Below are positions 1-8,995 of a stretch of DNA of 64,000 bases, piece after piece. The stretch's first letter is position 1, and the number at the start of each line of letters is the position of its first letter. The stretch is from the NCBI RefSeq assembly GCF_000428125.1, contig NZ_ATZI01000004.1, forward strand, positions 1 through 64,000, given 5' to 3'. The notes beneath the pieces are model-generated. The model ran no database searches, was not told where the DNA came from, and saw nothing but the letters and a program-made list of their open reading frames with translations. Source of the DNA: Bacteroides graminisolvens DSM 19988 = JCM 15093. Its GTDB lineage: Bacteria; Bacteroidota; Bacteroidia; Bacteroidales; Bacteroidaceae. Made by a program: the position numbers and the translations under genes.

Positions 1-232
1 AGGATAAAATACTTGTTGCTGCACTTATAGACAGAATTACGCAAAAAGCTTATCTGGTAAATATGAACGGGGATTCTTACAGACTGAAGCAGACGAAATT
101 ATTAAACAAAAAATAAATGATTTATTATGTGTATAGAAGTTTATCTAAACAGAAAACGGGAAAAGGGAAAATATCCTTTGCCACGTTCCAACATTTTAAT
201 ATTTTTGCAAGTGGCAGTGGTCCATTTTTTAA
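1..232 (+). mobile_element. 3' end of an IS21-like insertion sequence
   Basis: The window opens inside an insertion sequence. It holds the last codons of an IstB-like gene followed by about 110 bp of non-coding DNA. Around 209-230 there is a motif, GGCAGTGGTCCATTTTTT, of the kind repeated at IS21-family ends in Bacteroides (recalled family knowledge, not checked). The exact outer end and any target duplication cannot be fixed because the left end is outside the window. Confidence 0.5.
3..116 (+). CDS. istB: IstB-like IS21 transposition helper ATPase, C-terminal fragment
   Basis: Only the last 37 codons are present, because the gene is cut by the window edge. The tail DRITQKAYLVNMNGDSYRLK resembles the C-terminus of IstB-type AAA+ proteins, which assist the IstA transposase of IS21 elements. 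The Walker motifs would lie outside the window. The call therefore rests on the tail and the IS21-like terminal motif that follows. Start and total length are unknown. Confidence 0.5.
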   Translation, partial: DKILVAALIDRITQKAYLVNMNGDSYRLKQTKLLNKK

Positions 233-310
233 TTATTATATGGTACCTTTTCTGATTATTATTTACATCCGGTCTTGCGGATGATTTTTTGCAATACATT
301 CTCTGCCATC

Positions 311-1471
311 TTACCGCTTCTTAGAATATAACTCCGGGTGTTGTTCACGCCACATCTCAATGATATACTCACGTCCGGCCTGCGTCCATCGTTTGACCGA
401 ACCTGTCGGGTAAATCTTGCCATCCTGTTTTTCCCACATATAGGGAACATCACATTGAAGAGCCTGATAGGGAGTGTGAACGACCCAGCGATAACCCTCA
501 AACTTGATGATGTTATTCTCCGCCAAGAACCGATGTAGTTGTACGGTGCTGATTTCTAGTTCGTCCGCTATCCGGGAACTCTTGAAATGATCGCGTTCTT
601 CGACATACTCTTCGTAAAAAGTGACTTTGGGTTCATCTTCCCGTATCTTCCGGGCTTGGTCGGCAGCCAGCATCAACGCCTCTTCAAAGTTTTGAGGGAC
701 AGGAAAATTACCAACGGCTTCGCTGAATGAGTTCCGATGTTCCCGTTTGGCAGGAACAAGTGTTACATATCCCTTTGTACCAAGTTCCTTAATGCGCTCG
801 TTGCACCAATCGGAAAACTCAGGAGAGAGCCAACGGGCAAACTCCATCGCTAAAGGTTCTTCAATCCATGTTGCACCGTAATGACCGCGAGTAGTCATTA
901 CCTGGCTTTCCATCGAGAGCGATTTGCCGTCCCGGACCAGGGCAGATCTGAACTCTGTCGTGGAAGACTGCGTAAGCCATGTCGAAGGTAATTTATCAAA
1001 TCCTTTGGCCATCTGAGTGGCATTGACATATATTCGTCCACTGTCGGCCTTGAACGTGTTGGGAAATTTATCCTGATAGGTAAACACCACGGGCTCTCCA
1101 GTCGGGATTGACAAGGATTTCCGTTTACTCTGTACCATTGAGGTAGGCAGGTCATTGACCCATTGTTGCATCCGTTCGCATAACTTCCCGACAATCGCAT
1201 TTTCTGGTTGCACCACACGCAACAAGTTATGTACATCGTGGGGCTTTACACCCCAGCGGTTCCGCCCTCCATCTTTGAAGGGGATTCGAAAGGAAGTACG
1301 ACAAAGTTTCATTGCCGTACCATTGTCCATCATACAAGTGCGGTCAAGAACCTTAAGTAAGTCATTTAGGCAAAGCCACTCGACCGCTTCTTGTGAACTG
1401 TATATCACTCTGATCGGCGCATCCTCAAAACGGATAACACCCATACTACTATTTGTTTTCATCCGCGTCAT
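311..1471 (-). CDS. Phage antirepressor (BRO-N-like, KilA-N, KilAC-like)
   Basis: 386 aa. The first ~110 residues resemble a BRO-N domain. Residues ~135-240 are KilA-N-like (YVNATQMAKGF, then TWIEEPLAMEFARWLSPEF). The last ~110 residues look like a KilAC winged-helix DNA-binding domain (a SRIADELEISTVQLHRFL helix-turn-helix). Proteins of this type are phage or mobile-element antirepressors and regulators. The start overlaps the end of the upstream gene by about 23 bp. In-frame ATGs at 1462 and 1444 are alternatives that would shorten or remove the overlap. It is the last gene of a three-gene minus-strand operon that diverges from the head block. Confidence 0.8.
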   Translation of the reverse strand: MTRMKTNSSMGVIRFEDAPIRVIYSSQEAVEWLCLNDLLKVLDRTCMMDNGTAMKLCRTSFRIPFKDGGRNRWGVKPHDVHNLLRVVQPENAIVGKLCERMQQWVNDLPTSMVQSKRKSLSIPTGEPVVFTYQDKFPNTFKADSGRIYVNATQMAKGFDKLPSTWLTQSSTTEFRSALVRDGKSLSMESQVMTTRGHYGATWIEEPLAMEFARWLSPEFSDWCNERIKELGTKGYVTLVPAKREHRNSFSEAVGNFPVPQNFEEALMLAADQARKIREDEPKVTFYEEYVEERDHFKSSRIADELEISTVQLHRFLAENNIIKFEGYRWVVHTPYQALQCDVPYMWEKQDGKIYPTGSVKRWTQAGREYIIEMWREQHPELYSKKR

Positions 1472-1808
1472 CGTTTAAATTGTTTTTTCTTTTATCATCT
1501 GCTATTTTCCTGCGTCGGGCCATTTCCCGCACAGAATGGTATCGCCGCTCTACATTACACATTTTATCGTATTCCTGTAACTTGAGCGTATCCAAATCCG
1601 TAATCTCTATTTCGATGTCGGGATGGATATGGCGATAATAAAAATTACCCGCAGAAATGGCTCGCCCCGTGCAGGCGAACGAGATGGCTTGCGGGTTGCC
1701 TCCGGAAATCTCGGAGGCACTACGAATGGAGCGCGTTATGCCTACCAGAACATAGGCTCCATTAAAAATTAAAACCGGCTTCGGTTTGTGAAATGGACTT
1801 CGTTTCAT
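1449..1808 (-). CDS. Hypothetical protein, antirepressor operon
   Basis: 119 aa, not recognised. The N-terminal half (YVLVGITRSIRSASEISGG) is hydrophobic and basic, and the C-terminal 40 residues are very rich in K, R, D and E (MARRRKIADDKRKNN). It overlaps its upstream neighbour by 4 bp and its downstream neighbour by ~23 bp, so the three genes are probably translationally coupled. The mention of family members in phage-derived Bacteroides loci is an inference from context only. Confidence 0.6.
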   Translation of the reverse strand: MKRSPFHKPKPVLIFNGAYVLVGITRSIRSASEISGGNPQAISFACTGRAISAGNFYYRHIHPDIEIEITDLDTLKLQEYDKMCNVERRYHSVREMARRRKIADDKRKNNLNDDADENK

Positions 1809-2239
1809 AAATCTTCAATTAAATTAGATAATGTTTCTTTCGTTAATCTATCTCTGATCATTTGCATGATTCGGGTGTCCGAAAGTGCTACACCATCCAG
1901 AAGCATCTCTGAAACTCGTTCAAGCATATATACCCCGAAAGCAGGGTCAATATATGCCACAAAGAGTAAAGCCAGCGACTCATCAATTAATACGTGTCCG
2001 GTTGCCTCATCCGTTATCACAACCTCATTGTCAGGTATCTCATAAGCCGCTTTTACACTTTCAAACCAGTGTGTAAACTTGCGAATGAAATCTACTGGTG
2101 AATGCTTCTGTGAATCTCCTTTCTGAAGAACATAAAGGGTGGCATCAAAATATACAGTGCCACTTTCGGACTTCCCAAACAGCAATTCCGGGAATTCCCT
2201 ATACTTCAAAGTAAAGGAAGTCACGGTTTTAAGTTTCAT
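1805..2239 (-). CDS. Hypothetical protein, first gene of antirepressor operon
   Basis: 144 aa, no recognised domain. It is soluble and acidic, with no membrane segment. Its ATG lies about 40 bp downstream of a minus-strand TATCTTTG box, which supports its place as the first gene. It overlaps the next gene by 4 bp (ATGA type). Confidence 0.6.
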   Translation of the reverse strand: MKLKTVTSFTLKYREFPELLFGKSESGTVYFDATLYVLQKGDSQKHSPVDFIRKFTHWFESVKAAYEIPDNEVVITDEATGHVLIDESLALLFVAYIDPAFGVYMLERVSEMLLDGVALSDTRIMQMIRDRLTKETLSNLIEDL

Positions 2240-2278
2240 TCATACTCATTTTTGTTTTTACAGTTAATAATTACGCTG

Positions 2279-2286
2279 CAAAGATA
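2279..2286 (-). promoter_or_regulatory. Candidate -7 box of the antirepressor operon
   Basis: On the minus strand this reads TATCTTTG, a perfect Bacteroides -7 box (TAnnTTTG). It lies 40 bp ahead of the 2239 start. A good -33 TTTG at 19-20 bp is not visible, so the call rests on the -7 box and position. Confidence 0.5.
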
Positions 2287-2424
2287 GATAATTCACTCAA
2301 AAAAAACGCTTTTTTATTTAGCTAAATACCTATTGTACAGCGTGTTAGATGCAAGAAAGTAGCTATTTTTGATATACTTTAATGTCGTATAAATCACTGA
2401 CTAAGTAACTGTTTATGATATAAT

Positions 2425-2432
2425 TACATTTG
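2425..2432 (+). promoter_or_regulatory. Candidate -7 box ahead of the head-gene block
   Basis: TACATTTG matches TAnnTTTG and lies 75 bp upstream of the portal gene. A second match, TATTTTTG, is at 2364-2371. Neither has a clear -33 box. The 267-bp gap between the divergent operons must hold promoters for both sides. Confidence 0.35.
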
Positions 2433-2506
2433 CATTGTTTAGATACTCTGATTTTACTTTCAACTTTTTTATGTGCGTAAGGCTATTCTGCTAGAAAATC
2501 AGATAC

Positions 2507-3829
2507 ATGCAGGTAGTTACAGCCCAAAATTCTTTCAATGGTGAGTTACTTGAGAGTATATTTCGCACCTCTAAAAAGACCATCACGGAATACGTTCGAG
2601 AGATTGAACGTAATAACCGATATAAATCCGTCCGGCAGGATATAACACTCGGAACCATACTTGATGACCGTTCAAGACTTGTAGATTTATACGAAGCTTG
2701 TCTGGAGCAGGATGCCCATATCCGGGCCGTTATTGAAACACTTGAAAGCCAGATTCTCGGTGACAGGTATATGCTTGCCCGGATGAATGACAAGGGTAAG
2801 TATGTTAAGGATATCCAATATACACAGAGGGTTCAAGGTTCCCAATTTGATAAAATCATAAAAGGAATCGTAGAGTCAAAGCTCTATGGTTTTTCCTTGA
2901 TTGAGATAATGCCACACATTGACCCCAAGACCGGAAAACTGGCAGAGGTCAATCTCATCGAAAGACGTAACGTTCTGCCAGACCAGCACACAGTAGTGAA
3001 GCGGCAGGGCATTTGGCTTCCGAATTGGAATGTCAGTTCCAAAGCCTATCGTTCCAACTATGTATTGGTAAACTCCGGCGGCATCGGCCTTTTCTCCGCC
3101 ACAACCCCTTTGATTCTGGCTAAGAAATTTACGGTTGCGAACTACGTGAACTTTAGCCATACTTATGGACAACCTATCATTCATGGGAAGACTGTCAGTG
3201 AGAGCAACGCTGACCGCAAACGTCTTGCCAATGAAATCGCAAATGCCGCTCAAAACAAAGTGGTGATCACGGGCATAGAAGATGAGGTGGATATCAAGAC
3301 TTTCACCATGTCCAATTCGGAGAAGATATACACCAGCTTAATCGAGTTCGTCAATCGTGAAGTTTCCAATTTGATTTTGGGCTCTGAGTCAATGGCGGGT
3401 GCAACCCAGTCTTATGTAGGTTCCACCAAAGCACATCAAGATATTTTCAGGGAACGTATTGAGGTCTATCGTCGATACATCGAAAACATTATGAATGAGG
3501 AGGTGATGCCTCGTCTGGTCGCAATGGGTTACATCCCGGAAGGATTAGAGTTCAAATACTCTAACCGCATTGAGATGAACAACGAAGACCGGATCAAACT
3601 CTACCAACTTATCACTGATAAATACGAGGTCTCAGCCGATGAGATCGAGAAAGAGTTCGGTATCAACGTGGGTAAACAGCTAAACGCTGTCCCGATGACA
3701 AGTGGTGGAGTCAGCTCCGGTATTGGATCAAAGTCAAACAATGACCGTCGAGTGATGAGTGACGAAGAATATTATAAACGCTACGGCCATTCCAGAAGCA
3801 GCCAAATTGCCAACTTCCTAAAACAGTAA
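2507..3829 (+). CDS. Mu gp29-like phage portal protein (DUF935)
   Basis: 440 aa, close to the usual length of DUF935 portals. This family forms the ring through which DNA enters the phage head. Supporting features are the N-terminal region with LVDLYEACLEQDAHIRAVIE, the central KIIKGIVESKLYGFSLIEI, and the C-terminal NLILGSESMAGATQSYVGST segment, all typical of Mu gp29-like portals. It is followed 3 bp later by a gpF-like gene, as in Mu-like phages. No terminase, protease or major capsid gene is seen on either side, so this is a partial structural block or one split by rearrangement. Confidence 0.85.
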   Translation: MQVVTAQNSFNGELLESIFRTSKKTITEYVREIERNNRYKSVRQDITLGTILDDRSRLVDLYEACLEQDAHIRAVIETLESQILGDRYMLARMNDKGKYVKDIQYTQRVQGSQFDKIIKGIVESKLYGFSLIEIMPHIDPKTGKLAEVNLIERRNVLPDQHTVVKRQGIWLPNWNVSSKAYRSNYVLVNSGGIGLFSATTPLILAKKFTVANYVNFSHTYGQPIIHGKTVSESNADRKRLANEIANAAQNKVVITGIEDEVDIKTFTMSNSEKIYTSLIEFVNREVSNLILGSESMAGATQSYVGSTKAHQDIFRERIEVYRRYIENIMNEEVMPRLVAMGYIPEGLEFKYSNRIEMNNEDRIKLYQLITDKYEVSADEIEKEFGINVGKQLNAVPMTSGGVSSGIGSKSNNDRRVMSDEEYYKRYGHSRSSQIANFLKQ

Positions 3830-3832
3830 CAA

Positions 3833-4642
3833 ATGGCAGAGAGAGTTGAAATAAAATCAGGCGACAAAGCGCATCAAGAATACCTGCTGATTCTGGATGC
3901 CTTTCGCCGTATGGTGTATAACTACGAAAACAGTGCCCAGCGGCTTGAAGTATTCGATGACATCATATCTCTTCGAGCTTCGTTCTTGATAGGCCGGGCA
4001 CTTACCGGACTACGCATTGACTTTGACAGGGCATTGGAGATTCTGCAAAGCAAGAACATTCACCTCACCGAGCGGGAGGAACTGGAACGCGATACATTGG
4101 TTGCAGCCATCGACAACTTGGTCGATTTCGCAGCAGTCGAAGAGGTCGCTATGATGCAAGAACTACCTGACACGTTAAGCCTTGCTGAGATGGAAACATA
4201 CGAGTTGGTGTGCCAGAAGTATAACGAAACTTATGCGGAAACTGAAAATGCTCAGGTACTACATTCGGCAACCATAGCAGCATGGTGGATGGGCATATCG
4301 ATGGACAGCATAGTTACTTTCAACACCCAGAACGATGAGCGGGTTCGGGCATGGCACCAGTCGTTTGATGGCATATCATACCTCAAGAGTGAATTTCCGC
4401 CGGAACTGATACCACCGATTGAATGGGCGTGCCGCTGTTATCTGACCTCGGATGGTTACGGTTCTGTTTTTGGCTCTATCTTAAAACCCGATTTTAAAGG
4501 AAAGGTAAATCCGGTGTTCTCGGAAAGTCTTGCCACTGGTGGCCGGATATTCTCAAAGGCGCATGTGTACTTTGCCATCTCTGTCCCCGTTGAAGTTGAA
4601 GCAATAAAATTGCGTATCAAACGTAAATTCGGTATCGCATGA
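3833..4642 (+). CDS. Mu gpF-like minor head protein
   Basis: 269 aa. The C-terminal part carries the head-morphogenesis signature of the Mu gpF / SPP1 gp7 family: DERVRAWHQSFDGISY, then IEWACRCYLTS, where the paired cysteines (WACRC) are characteristic. In Mu-like phages this minor protein acts in head assembly next to the portal. It starts 3 bp after the portal stop and overlaps the next gene by 4 bp. The N-terminal half (~1-130) is a helical region of unknown role. Confidence 0.75.
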   Translation: MAERVEIKSGDKAHQEYLLILDAFRRMVYNYENSAQRLEVFDDIISLRASFLIGRALTGLRIDFDRALEILQSKNIHLTEREELERDTLVAAIDNLVDFAAVEEVAMMQELPDTLSLAEMETYELVCQKYNETYAETENAQVLHSATIAAWWMGISMDSIVTFNTQNDERVRAWHQSFDGISYLKSEFPPELIPPIEWACRCYLTSDGYGSVFGSILKPDFKGKVNPVFSESLATGGRIFSKAHVYFAISVPVEVEAIKLRIKRKFGIA

Positions 4643-5211
4643 GCAAGTTAACCTTAGAACAGTTCTGTAATCTCTGGGCCAAGGATATAAGATCAAAGCA
4701 GTGGCACAGCATACTGGCTAAGAATGCTGAGGACTTTGCGACAGAGGCGGGTGAATATGCTTTAAGTTGTTTTAGAGAATCATTTACCCAAGGTGGCTTC
4801 TACGGCAGTGGGACAAAATGGGCTCCTCGTGAGTCGAAATGGGGAAAGAAATTCACTCATCCGGTTCTAATTGATCAGGAAGAACTGAAAAGTAAGATTA
4901 AAGGAGAAAAAGGGCAGTACGGTTCATACAGTGCTTTCGGGAAACGGGATTACCGTCGTCGTTATAGTTATGACATTTGGACGAGTGAAGAGAGCAAGGC
5001 CATTAAAGGTAAACGAGGCAAGAAACGGGGACGCAATCAAAGTTATGCAGCAGTACACAACACCGACCCCAAATTTGGACTATATACCGTGAACCAATAC
5101 TCATCACGCCGTCCCGTACAGAGGCAGTTTATCGGTCATAGCCTCAAAGTCTTAGAACATATAAATTCAGTATTAACACCAATAATTTTTAAAGGATTCC
5201 CACATACATGA
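4639..5211 (+). CDS. Mu gpG-like virion morphogenesis protein
   Basis: 190 aa, strongly basic. It resembles phage virion-morphogenesis / tail-completion proteins: an N-terminal helical region, then FYGSGTKWAPRESKWG, and a C-terminal RRPVQRQFIGHS. The latter matches the '(R)PxRxFlG' tail seen in this family. Gene order portal-gpF-gpG is as in Mu-like phages, and it overlaps both neighbours by 4 bp. Confidence 0.65.
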   Translation: MSKLTLEQFCNLWAKDIRSKQWHSILAKNAEDFATEAGEYALSCFRESFTQGGFYGSGTKWAPRESKWGKKFTHPVLIDQEELKSKIKGEKGQYGSYSAFGKRDYRRRYSYDIWTSEESKAIKGKRGKKRGRNQSYAAVHNTDPKFGLYTVNQYSSRRPVQRQFIGHSLKVLEHINSVLTPIIFKGFPHT

Positions 5212-5954
5212 TAAAAGATAAGCAACAAGCCATCACAGCAACACCTCCGGTTAGCACTGAGAATAGGAAAGTTACCACACCAGAGGAAGTGGTAAAGAAC
5301 CCGTTTGCTGAAATGTATTATGCCGTCAAACGGGCACTGCTCACCATTCGCGAGAATCCTGAAGTTCCGACTTCACCACCGTTCTTCAAAACTATTGCTA
5401 TTGATAACGGACAGTACCTGCGCATCATTCGTGACACAAACATGGAGATGGAGGTCGCTTTCCCGGCTATTTTTATCCATTTTGTCAACGTCCGCTATCT
5501 GGTGCAGCAGCAACGCATCGGCGAAGGTCGGGCCACCATGCGGGTACGATTCATTCTGAACAACCTGAACAATAGCGATCCGGACAAGGAGTGTGAACCC
5601 TTCGAGGTCTTCCAGCGCATCAATGTTGCCATTCAGAATGCAAAAGGTAAGGAACCGGCACTTAACGAACGCTGCAACCTGACCTACTTCGATATGCCGC
5701 AAACCACCAATATGCTACAAGCTTACTGGATAGACTATGAAGTATGGTTCCGGGAAATCTCCGCATGGAAGTACAAAGACTGGATAGAGCGTTATCTCGT
5801 CATGCCACCGTTCACAAATCATAGCGATGCACCCCTGCACGACACAGAGAATCACGGGAACCATCCTCGCCCTATTTACAAAGAAGCAACAGGGCTGGTT
5901 CCTTCAGTTGAGGAACCGGGAACTCCCGAAGAACCGGAACAACCTGATGAGTAA
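5208..5954 (+). CDS. Phage-associated protein, possibly tail-terminator-like
   Basis: 248 aa, not firmly recognised. Residues ~30-190 (AEMYYAVKRALLTIRENP ... YWIDYEVWFREI) have the length and layout of phage tail-terminator or neck proteins. The last ~60 residues are a P/E-rich linear tail (EEPGTPEEPEQPDE). It is the last gene of the head block, overlaps the previous gene by 4 bp and is followed by a strong terminator. The assignment is by position and general character only. Confidence 0.5.
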   Translation: MIKDKQQAITATPPVSTENRKVTTPEEVVKNPFAEMYYAVKRALLTIRENPEVPTSPPFFKTIAIDNGQYLRIIRDTNMEMEVAFPAIFIHFVNVRYLVQQQRIGEGRATMRVRFILNNLNNSDPDKECEPFEVFQRINVAIQNAKGKEPALNERCNLTYFDMPQTTNMLQAYWIDYEVWFREISAWKYKDWIERYLVMPPFTNHSDAPLHDTENHGNHPRPIYKEATGLVPSVEEPGTPEEPEQPDE

Positions 5955-5960
5955 AAACAG

Positions 5961-5995
5961 AAAAGCGAAGTGAGATTTTCCCGCTTCGCTTTTTT
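5961..5995 (+). terminator. Terminator of the head block
   Basis: A 10-bp stem (AAAAGCGAAG / CTTCGCTTTT) with an 11-nt loop runs into a T tract, seven bases after the stop of the last head gene. Confidence 0.85.
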
Positions 5996-7402
5996 CATTG
6001 TAAAAATATCAAATAAGTAGCGGAAATCAACCAGGCGAAAAAACGTCAATTGTAATATATACACCTCGACAATAAAGATTCCCTATCCAACATATACAGT
6101 TGATGAAATAAATTGGGCTGGCTATTAAGCTCTTGTGTATTCCATTGTTACTTACCTCATGCTTATTCATATATACATAGAAGCAAAGCATCCTATTCTC
6201 TGTATAAGTCAAAACCCATCATTAAGGAGCTGAGAACGGTGTCTTTGGAACTCCGTTTACTTACTTACGATAAGTAAGTAAATCCTAAAACGAGACTTGA
6301 AAAATTACCCCCATCTCACGTATACACCTCGCACCGGCAGGCACACCCTCCCTCATCTTTTTATTTTTATCACACCATTGTATTTCAATTAGTTAGACGG
6401 TTTACTTTGTACAAAAGTAAACCTCTTTTCTCTGTATATTCAAAATTTGAAAGTAAAAAATAATTTTCTTATTCAATTGTCGTTTCTTAACAATTCTAAT
6501 ACATTGATAATCAGATAGTTGAATAATCTTTCATTTTTTCATACACTCATAATCATACCCAAAACCAAAAAACAGAAAGAAAAATATTTTTTCAAAAATC
6601 AATCTTTTTCTTTTTAAGTTGATATTCAACTACTTACAGCCTCCCCCTCGCGTGCGTGTGTGTTCAAGTCTATTTTTGACGTATGCAAAGAGCCACACCG
6701 AAAAAAAAATATTCAAAAAGTTTGGAGATTGAAAAAACGGTGTTATACTTAATCATGTCGAACGGCAAACGAAACAAGCCGAACGGCAAACAAAAAACAA
6801 TATCAAAAAACGAATTAAAAAATAGTTTTAGGAAAAAAAGAAAAACAGACCGCAAAAGCGAGAAACAAAAGAGTTTTTTTATTGGAAACATTTTTTTGCA
6901 CTCTGGAAAAGCAAAAAACGTCCGTTCGCTTTGGAGCGATTAAAGAGGGTGTTAAACAACCACACCGCACGGAACTACAAACCAATGTAGCAAGTAGGAA
7001 CGGCAAAGTACGTGTACTTTGACCGCATACACAAAACGCAATAATTTGGGAGCGTGAGTTGTATGGAAACAAGGTAGTGAAAAAATAGTGCCATAAGTCT
7101 GCCCAGTTGCAGCCGGAGTAAAGTTCACAATGCGGGAAAAACAATCCGCACGGAGCTTGAGAAAGAGTGTATGCCAATGTTATGCACTGAAATCACCAGC
7201 CGCCCACCGCCTTGCTGTTAGCTGCCGCACTGGAAAAGGTGCGGGACGTGCCAAAGAAACACCTTTGCGAAATTGGAGTACCAAAGGGTTTGCCACGATG
7301 CAGAATAGTATCTATTTGCTGTCTGAACACTGCAAATATAACGCTTTATTCTTGTGGAGCAAACTATGTGGCACGTTTTTGAGTGAGGCATATTGAAAAA
7401 AT
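5996..7402. other. Long non-coding stretch between head block and accessory region
   Basis: No convincing gene is visible here. Open frames are lysine-rich low-complexity stretches. It holds the motif TATACACCTCG twice (about 6058 and 6321), a perfect 12-bp inverted repeat (6256-6282), very A/T-rich DNA from 6360 to 6640, and a candidate -7 box TATTTTTG at 6671-6678. Its change in base composition suggests a junction between modules. I do not see an origin or oriT I could name. Confidence 0.6.
6256..6282. repeat. Perfect 12-bp inverted repeat
   Basis: TTTACTTACTTA and TAAGTAAGTAAA are separated by three bases (CGA). No T tract follows, so a protein-binding site is more likely than a terminator. 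Confidence 0.7.
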
Positions 7403-7440
7403 TGCACGCATTTCAGGTGAATGAATTGCGTGCATTTTTT
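7403..7440 (+). terminator. Rho-independent terminator
   Basis: An 8-bp stem (TGCACGCA / TGCGTGCA) with a 16-nt loop is followed directly by six T. No real gene is recognised upstream, so it may end a small RNA or read-through transcript from 6.7-7.4 kb. Confidence 0.7.
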
Positions 7441-7572
7441 ATGGGCTGACGGTAAGGTTGCCGTGTTTTGCTATACTCTGGCAAAATGTGGGGTTCGAGT
7501 CCCTGCCTGCCCTCAATATGCACTATTGCATAGGTTCAAACAATTCATTAACAATCTAAAAATTAAAAGATT
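7441..7572 (+). other. tRNA-like 3' half (T-arm motif), not a complete tRNA
   Basis: At about 7488-7519 the motif GGGGTTCGAGTCCCTG looks like a tRNA T-arm followed by an acceptor-like CCTGCCC. The upstream bases do not give a matching 5' acceptor strand or a 5-bp/7-nt anticodon arm. It may be a tRNA fragment left by integration, or chance. Confidence 0.25.
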
Positions 7573-8136
7573 ATGGCAACTTGTAAGTTAAATGCAGAAC
7601 AATTGGCAAATTTGGCAACAAACTTTGCAGGTGTGGTATTGGTGTACAAATCAACCAACAAAGATGGAGTAGAAACACGTACCGCACAACATTTTTTCGG
7701 GGCTGAATATGAACCTGCCGACAAATCGCAGGACGAAGTATTCCGTGTATGGAAAAATGTAGTGGCTACTTTCTGGGCTGTAAAACAGAAAGAAACAGAC
7801 CTACGTGCCGACAATGACGGTATCCGGTCAAAACTTCGTGCCTCAACTCCGACTGAAATCATTTTCCAGACAAAAAATGGCGAACGTATTAAACGCTATG
7901 AACTGGAGGAATCCGTGTGGCAAAAAATCGGTCTTGTTCCTACTAAAAAGGATTTAGAACGTACCGCAAGGGACTACAAAAAAGCAATTCACGCCGCAAC
8001 AAAGGCAAGTTTCGACGCACTCGGTTTCCGTGTGGAATTGCCGAAAGAAGCTGAAAAGCCTATTGAAAAAGTTACTGAAACAGAAGCGAAAAAACCAGCG
8101 ACCAAGCACCAGCAAGCAACTCAAGCCGCTGCGTAA
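7573..8136 (+). CDS. Hypothetical protein
   Basis: 187 aa, no recognised family. The first ~140 residues look folded (MATCKLNAEQLANLATNF ... YELEESVWQKIGLVPTKKD). The C-terminal ~30 are a charged A/K/E/Q tail (KPATKHQQATQAAA). An A-rich leader ending AAAAGATTATGG is typical of Bacteroides starts. A terminator follows 36 bp after the stop, so it is probably transcribed alone. Confidence 0.7.
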   Translation: MATCKLNAEQLANLATNFAGVVLVYKSTNKDGVETRTAQHFFGAEYEPADKSQDEVFRVWKNVVATFWAVKQKETDLRADNDGIRSKLRASTPTEIIFQTKNGERIKRYELEESVWQKIGLVPTKKDLERTARDYKKAIHAATKASFDALGFRVELPKEAEKPIEKVTETEAKKPATKHQQATQAAA

Positions 8137-8171
8137 CTGCGTGGTAACAGTTAGTTTGGTTTGGGGAGTAT

Positions 8172-8214
8172 GCAGATAGCGGGTTGAAATAGACCTGCTG
8201 TCTGCTACTTTTTT
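8172..8214 (+). terminator. Terminator after the 187-aa gene
   Basis: A 13-bp stem with two G-U pairs (8172-8184 with 8193-8205) and an 8-nt loop, followed by CTACTTTTTT. Confidence 0.75.
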
Positions 8215-8297
8215 ATGTATGCCGTACCTATGTGGTAACGTGTAATCCATTCAGATTTTTCCACGAGTTTAGTGGGAAAGTTCTGCCCGAATTATCT

Positions 8298-8552
8298 ATG
8301 ACTATGTACAGACTAATAGCTTTTAACGAAGTATCTGCCAACTTTACGGCTCATTTTGAAGTAAGTATATCGCCGTATTTTAACAGGCAAGCAAGTAACA
8401 GGTCAGGCAAATTAGAGTTTATTACCCACAAATTTGTCCGATACCTAATGAACCGATACGGATATGCAGGAAGCAAAGGAGAATCTTTGCGGTCTTTTAT
8501 ATGCCGGAAATTCGGTGAATCTGCGTGGAATCTCCTTAAACGATTGATGTAA
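8298..8552 (+). CDS. Hypothetical protein
   Basis: 84 aa from the ATG at 8298 (MTMYRLIAF). A longer frame opens at 8232, but its first 22 residues look like translated intergenic DNA. It is basic, with FVRYLMNRYGYAGSKGESLRS near the C-terminus. Family unknown. Confidence 0.5.
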   Translation: MTMYRLIAFNEVSANFTAHFEVSISPYFNRQASNRSGKLEFITHKFVRYLMNRYGYAGSKGESLRSFICRKFGESAWNLLKRLM

Positions 8553-8597
8553 GGATATGGAAACGTCTCTATAAATGCTCAATGCCCAGTATCAAAT

Positions 8598-8879
8598 GTG
8601 GTGCAAAGAGTGGACTACGTGAAGAAAGTAACAACAAATAAATATGCCGGTAATATGATAGAATTACACGATGTTAAGGGAACCAAAAGTTTTGGCTGCT
8701 TTAAGAACTTCAAAGCGTGCAAGAGTACGCTCCAGCGACTGAAAGAGAGTGGCGAATTGCAAGAGAATCGCGACACGGTAACTGTGTGTAGCTTCAAAAA
8801 CGAGGTATTGCAACGGGTGTATAATGTGCGGTTTCTCCGAAATAAGTGGAGACCATTGCCACCAACACCAGCCGCGTAA
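8598..8879 (+). CDS. Hypothetical basic protein
   Basis: 93 aa, basic. It has a K/R- and C-containing core (TKSFGCFKNFKACKSTLQRL) and a W-R-P-L-P-P-T-P-A-A tail. I recognise no domain. The first codons (MVQRVDYVKKVTTNKYAG) could start later at an internal ATG (8655, MIELHDV). Confidence 0.5.
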   Translation: MVQRVDYVKKVTTNKYAGNMIELHDVKGTKSFGCFKNFKACKSTLQRLKESGELQENRDTVTVCSFKNEVLQRVYNVRFLRNKWRPLPPTPAA

Positions 8880-8931
8880 CGCTTCACACGTCTGGTAATT
8901 TGCCGGACTTTTCAGAAACAATTTTGTCTCG

Positions 8932-8966
8932 AAAGAGCATAGAACCAGCGTCTTATGCTCTTTTTT
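8932..8966 (+). terminator. Terminator
   Basis: A 10-bp stem (AAAGAGCATA / TATGCTCTTT) with a T tract, about 50 bp after the stop of the 93-aa gene. Confidence 0.8.
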
Positions 8967-8995
8967 GTTTTTACCAGCCTCTAAATAAACTCAAT

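Noticed and set aside
6683..6943. 86-aa lysine-rich frame
   Set aside because: Composition follows A-rich low-complexity DNA; no coding character.
7130..7396. 88-aa frame
   Set aside because: No protein-like features; likely chance frame upstream of a terminator.
7441..7530. Complete tRNA gene
   Set aside because: Only the T-arm-like and 3' acceptor-like parts fit. The acceptor strand and anticodon arm do not.
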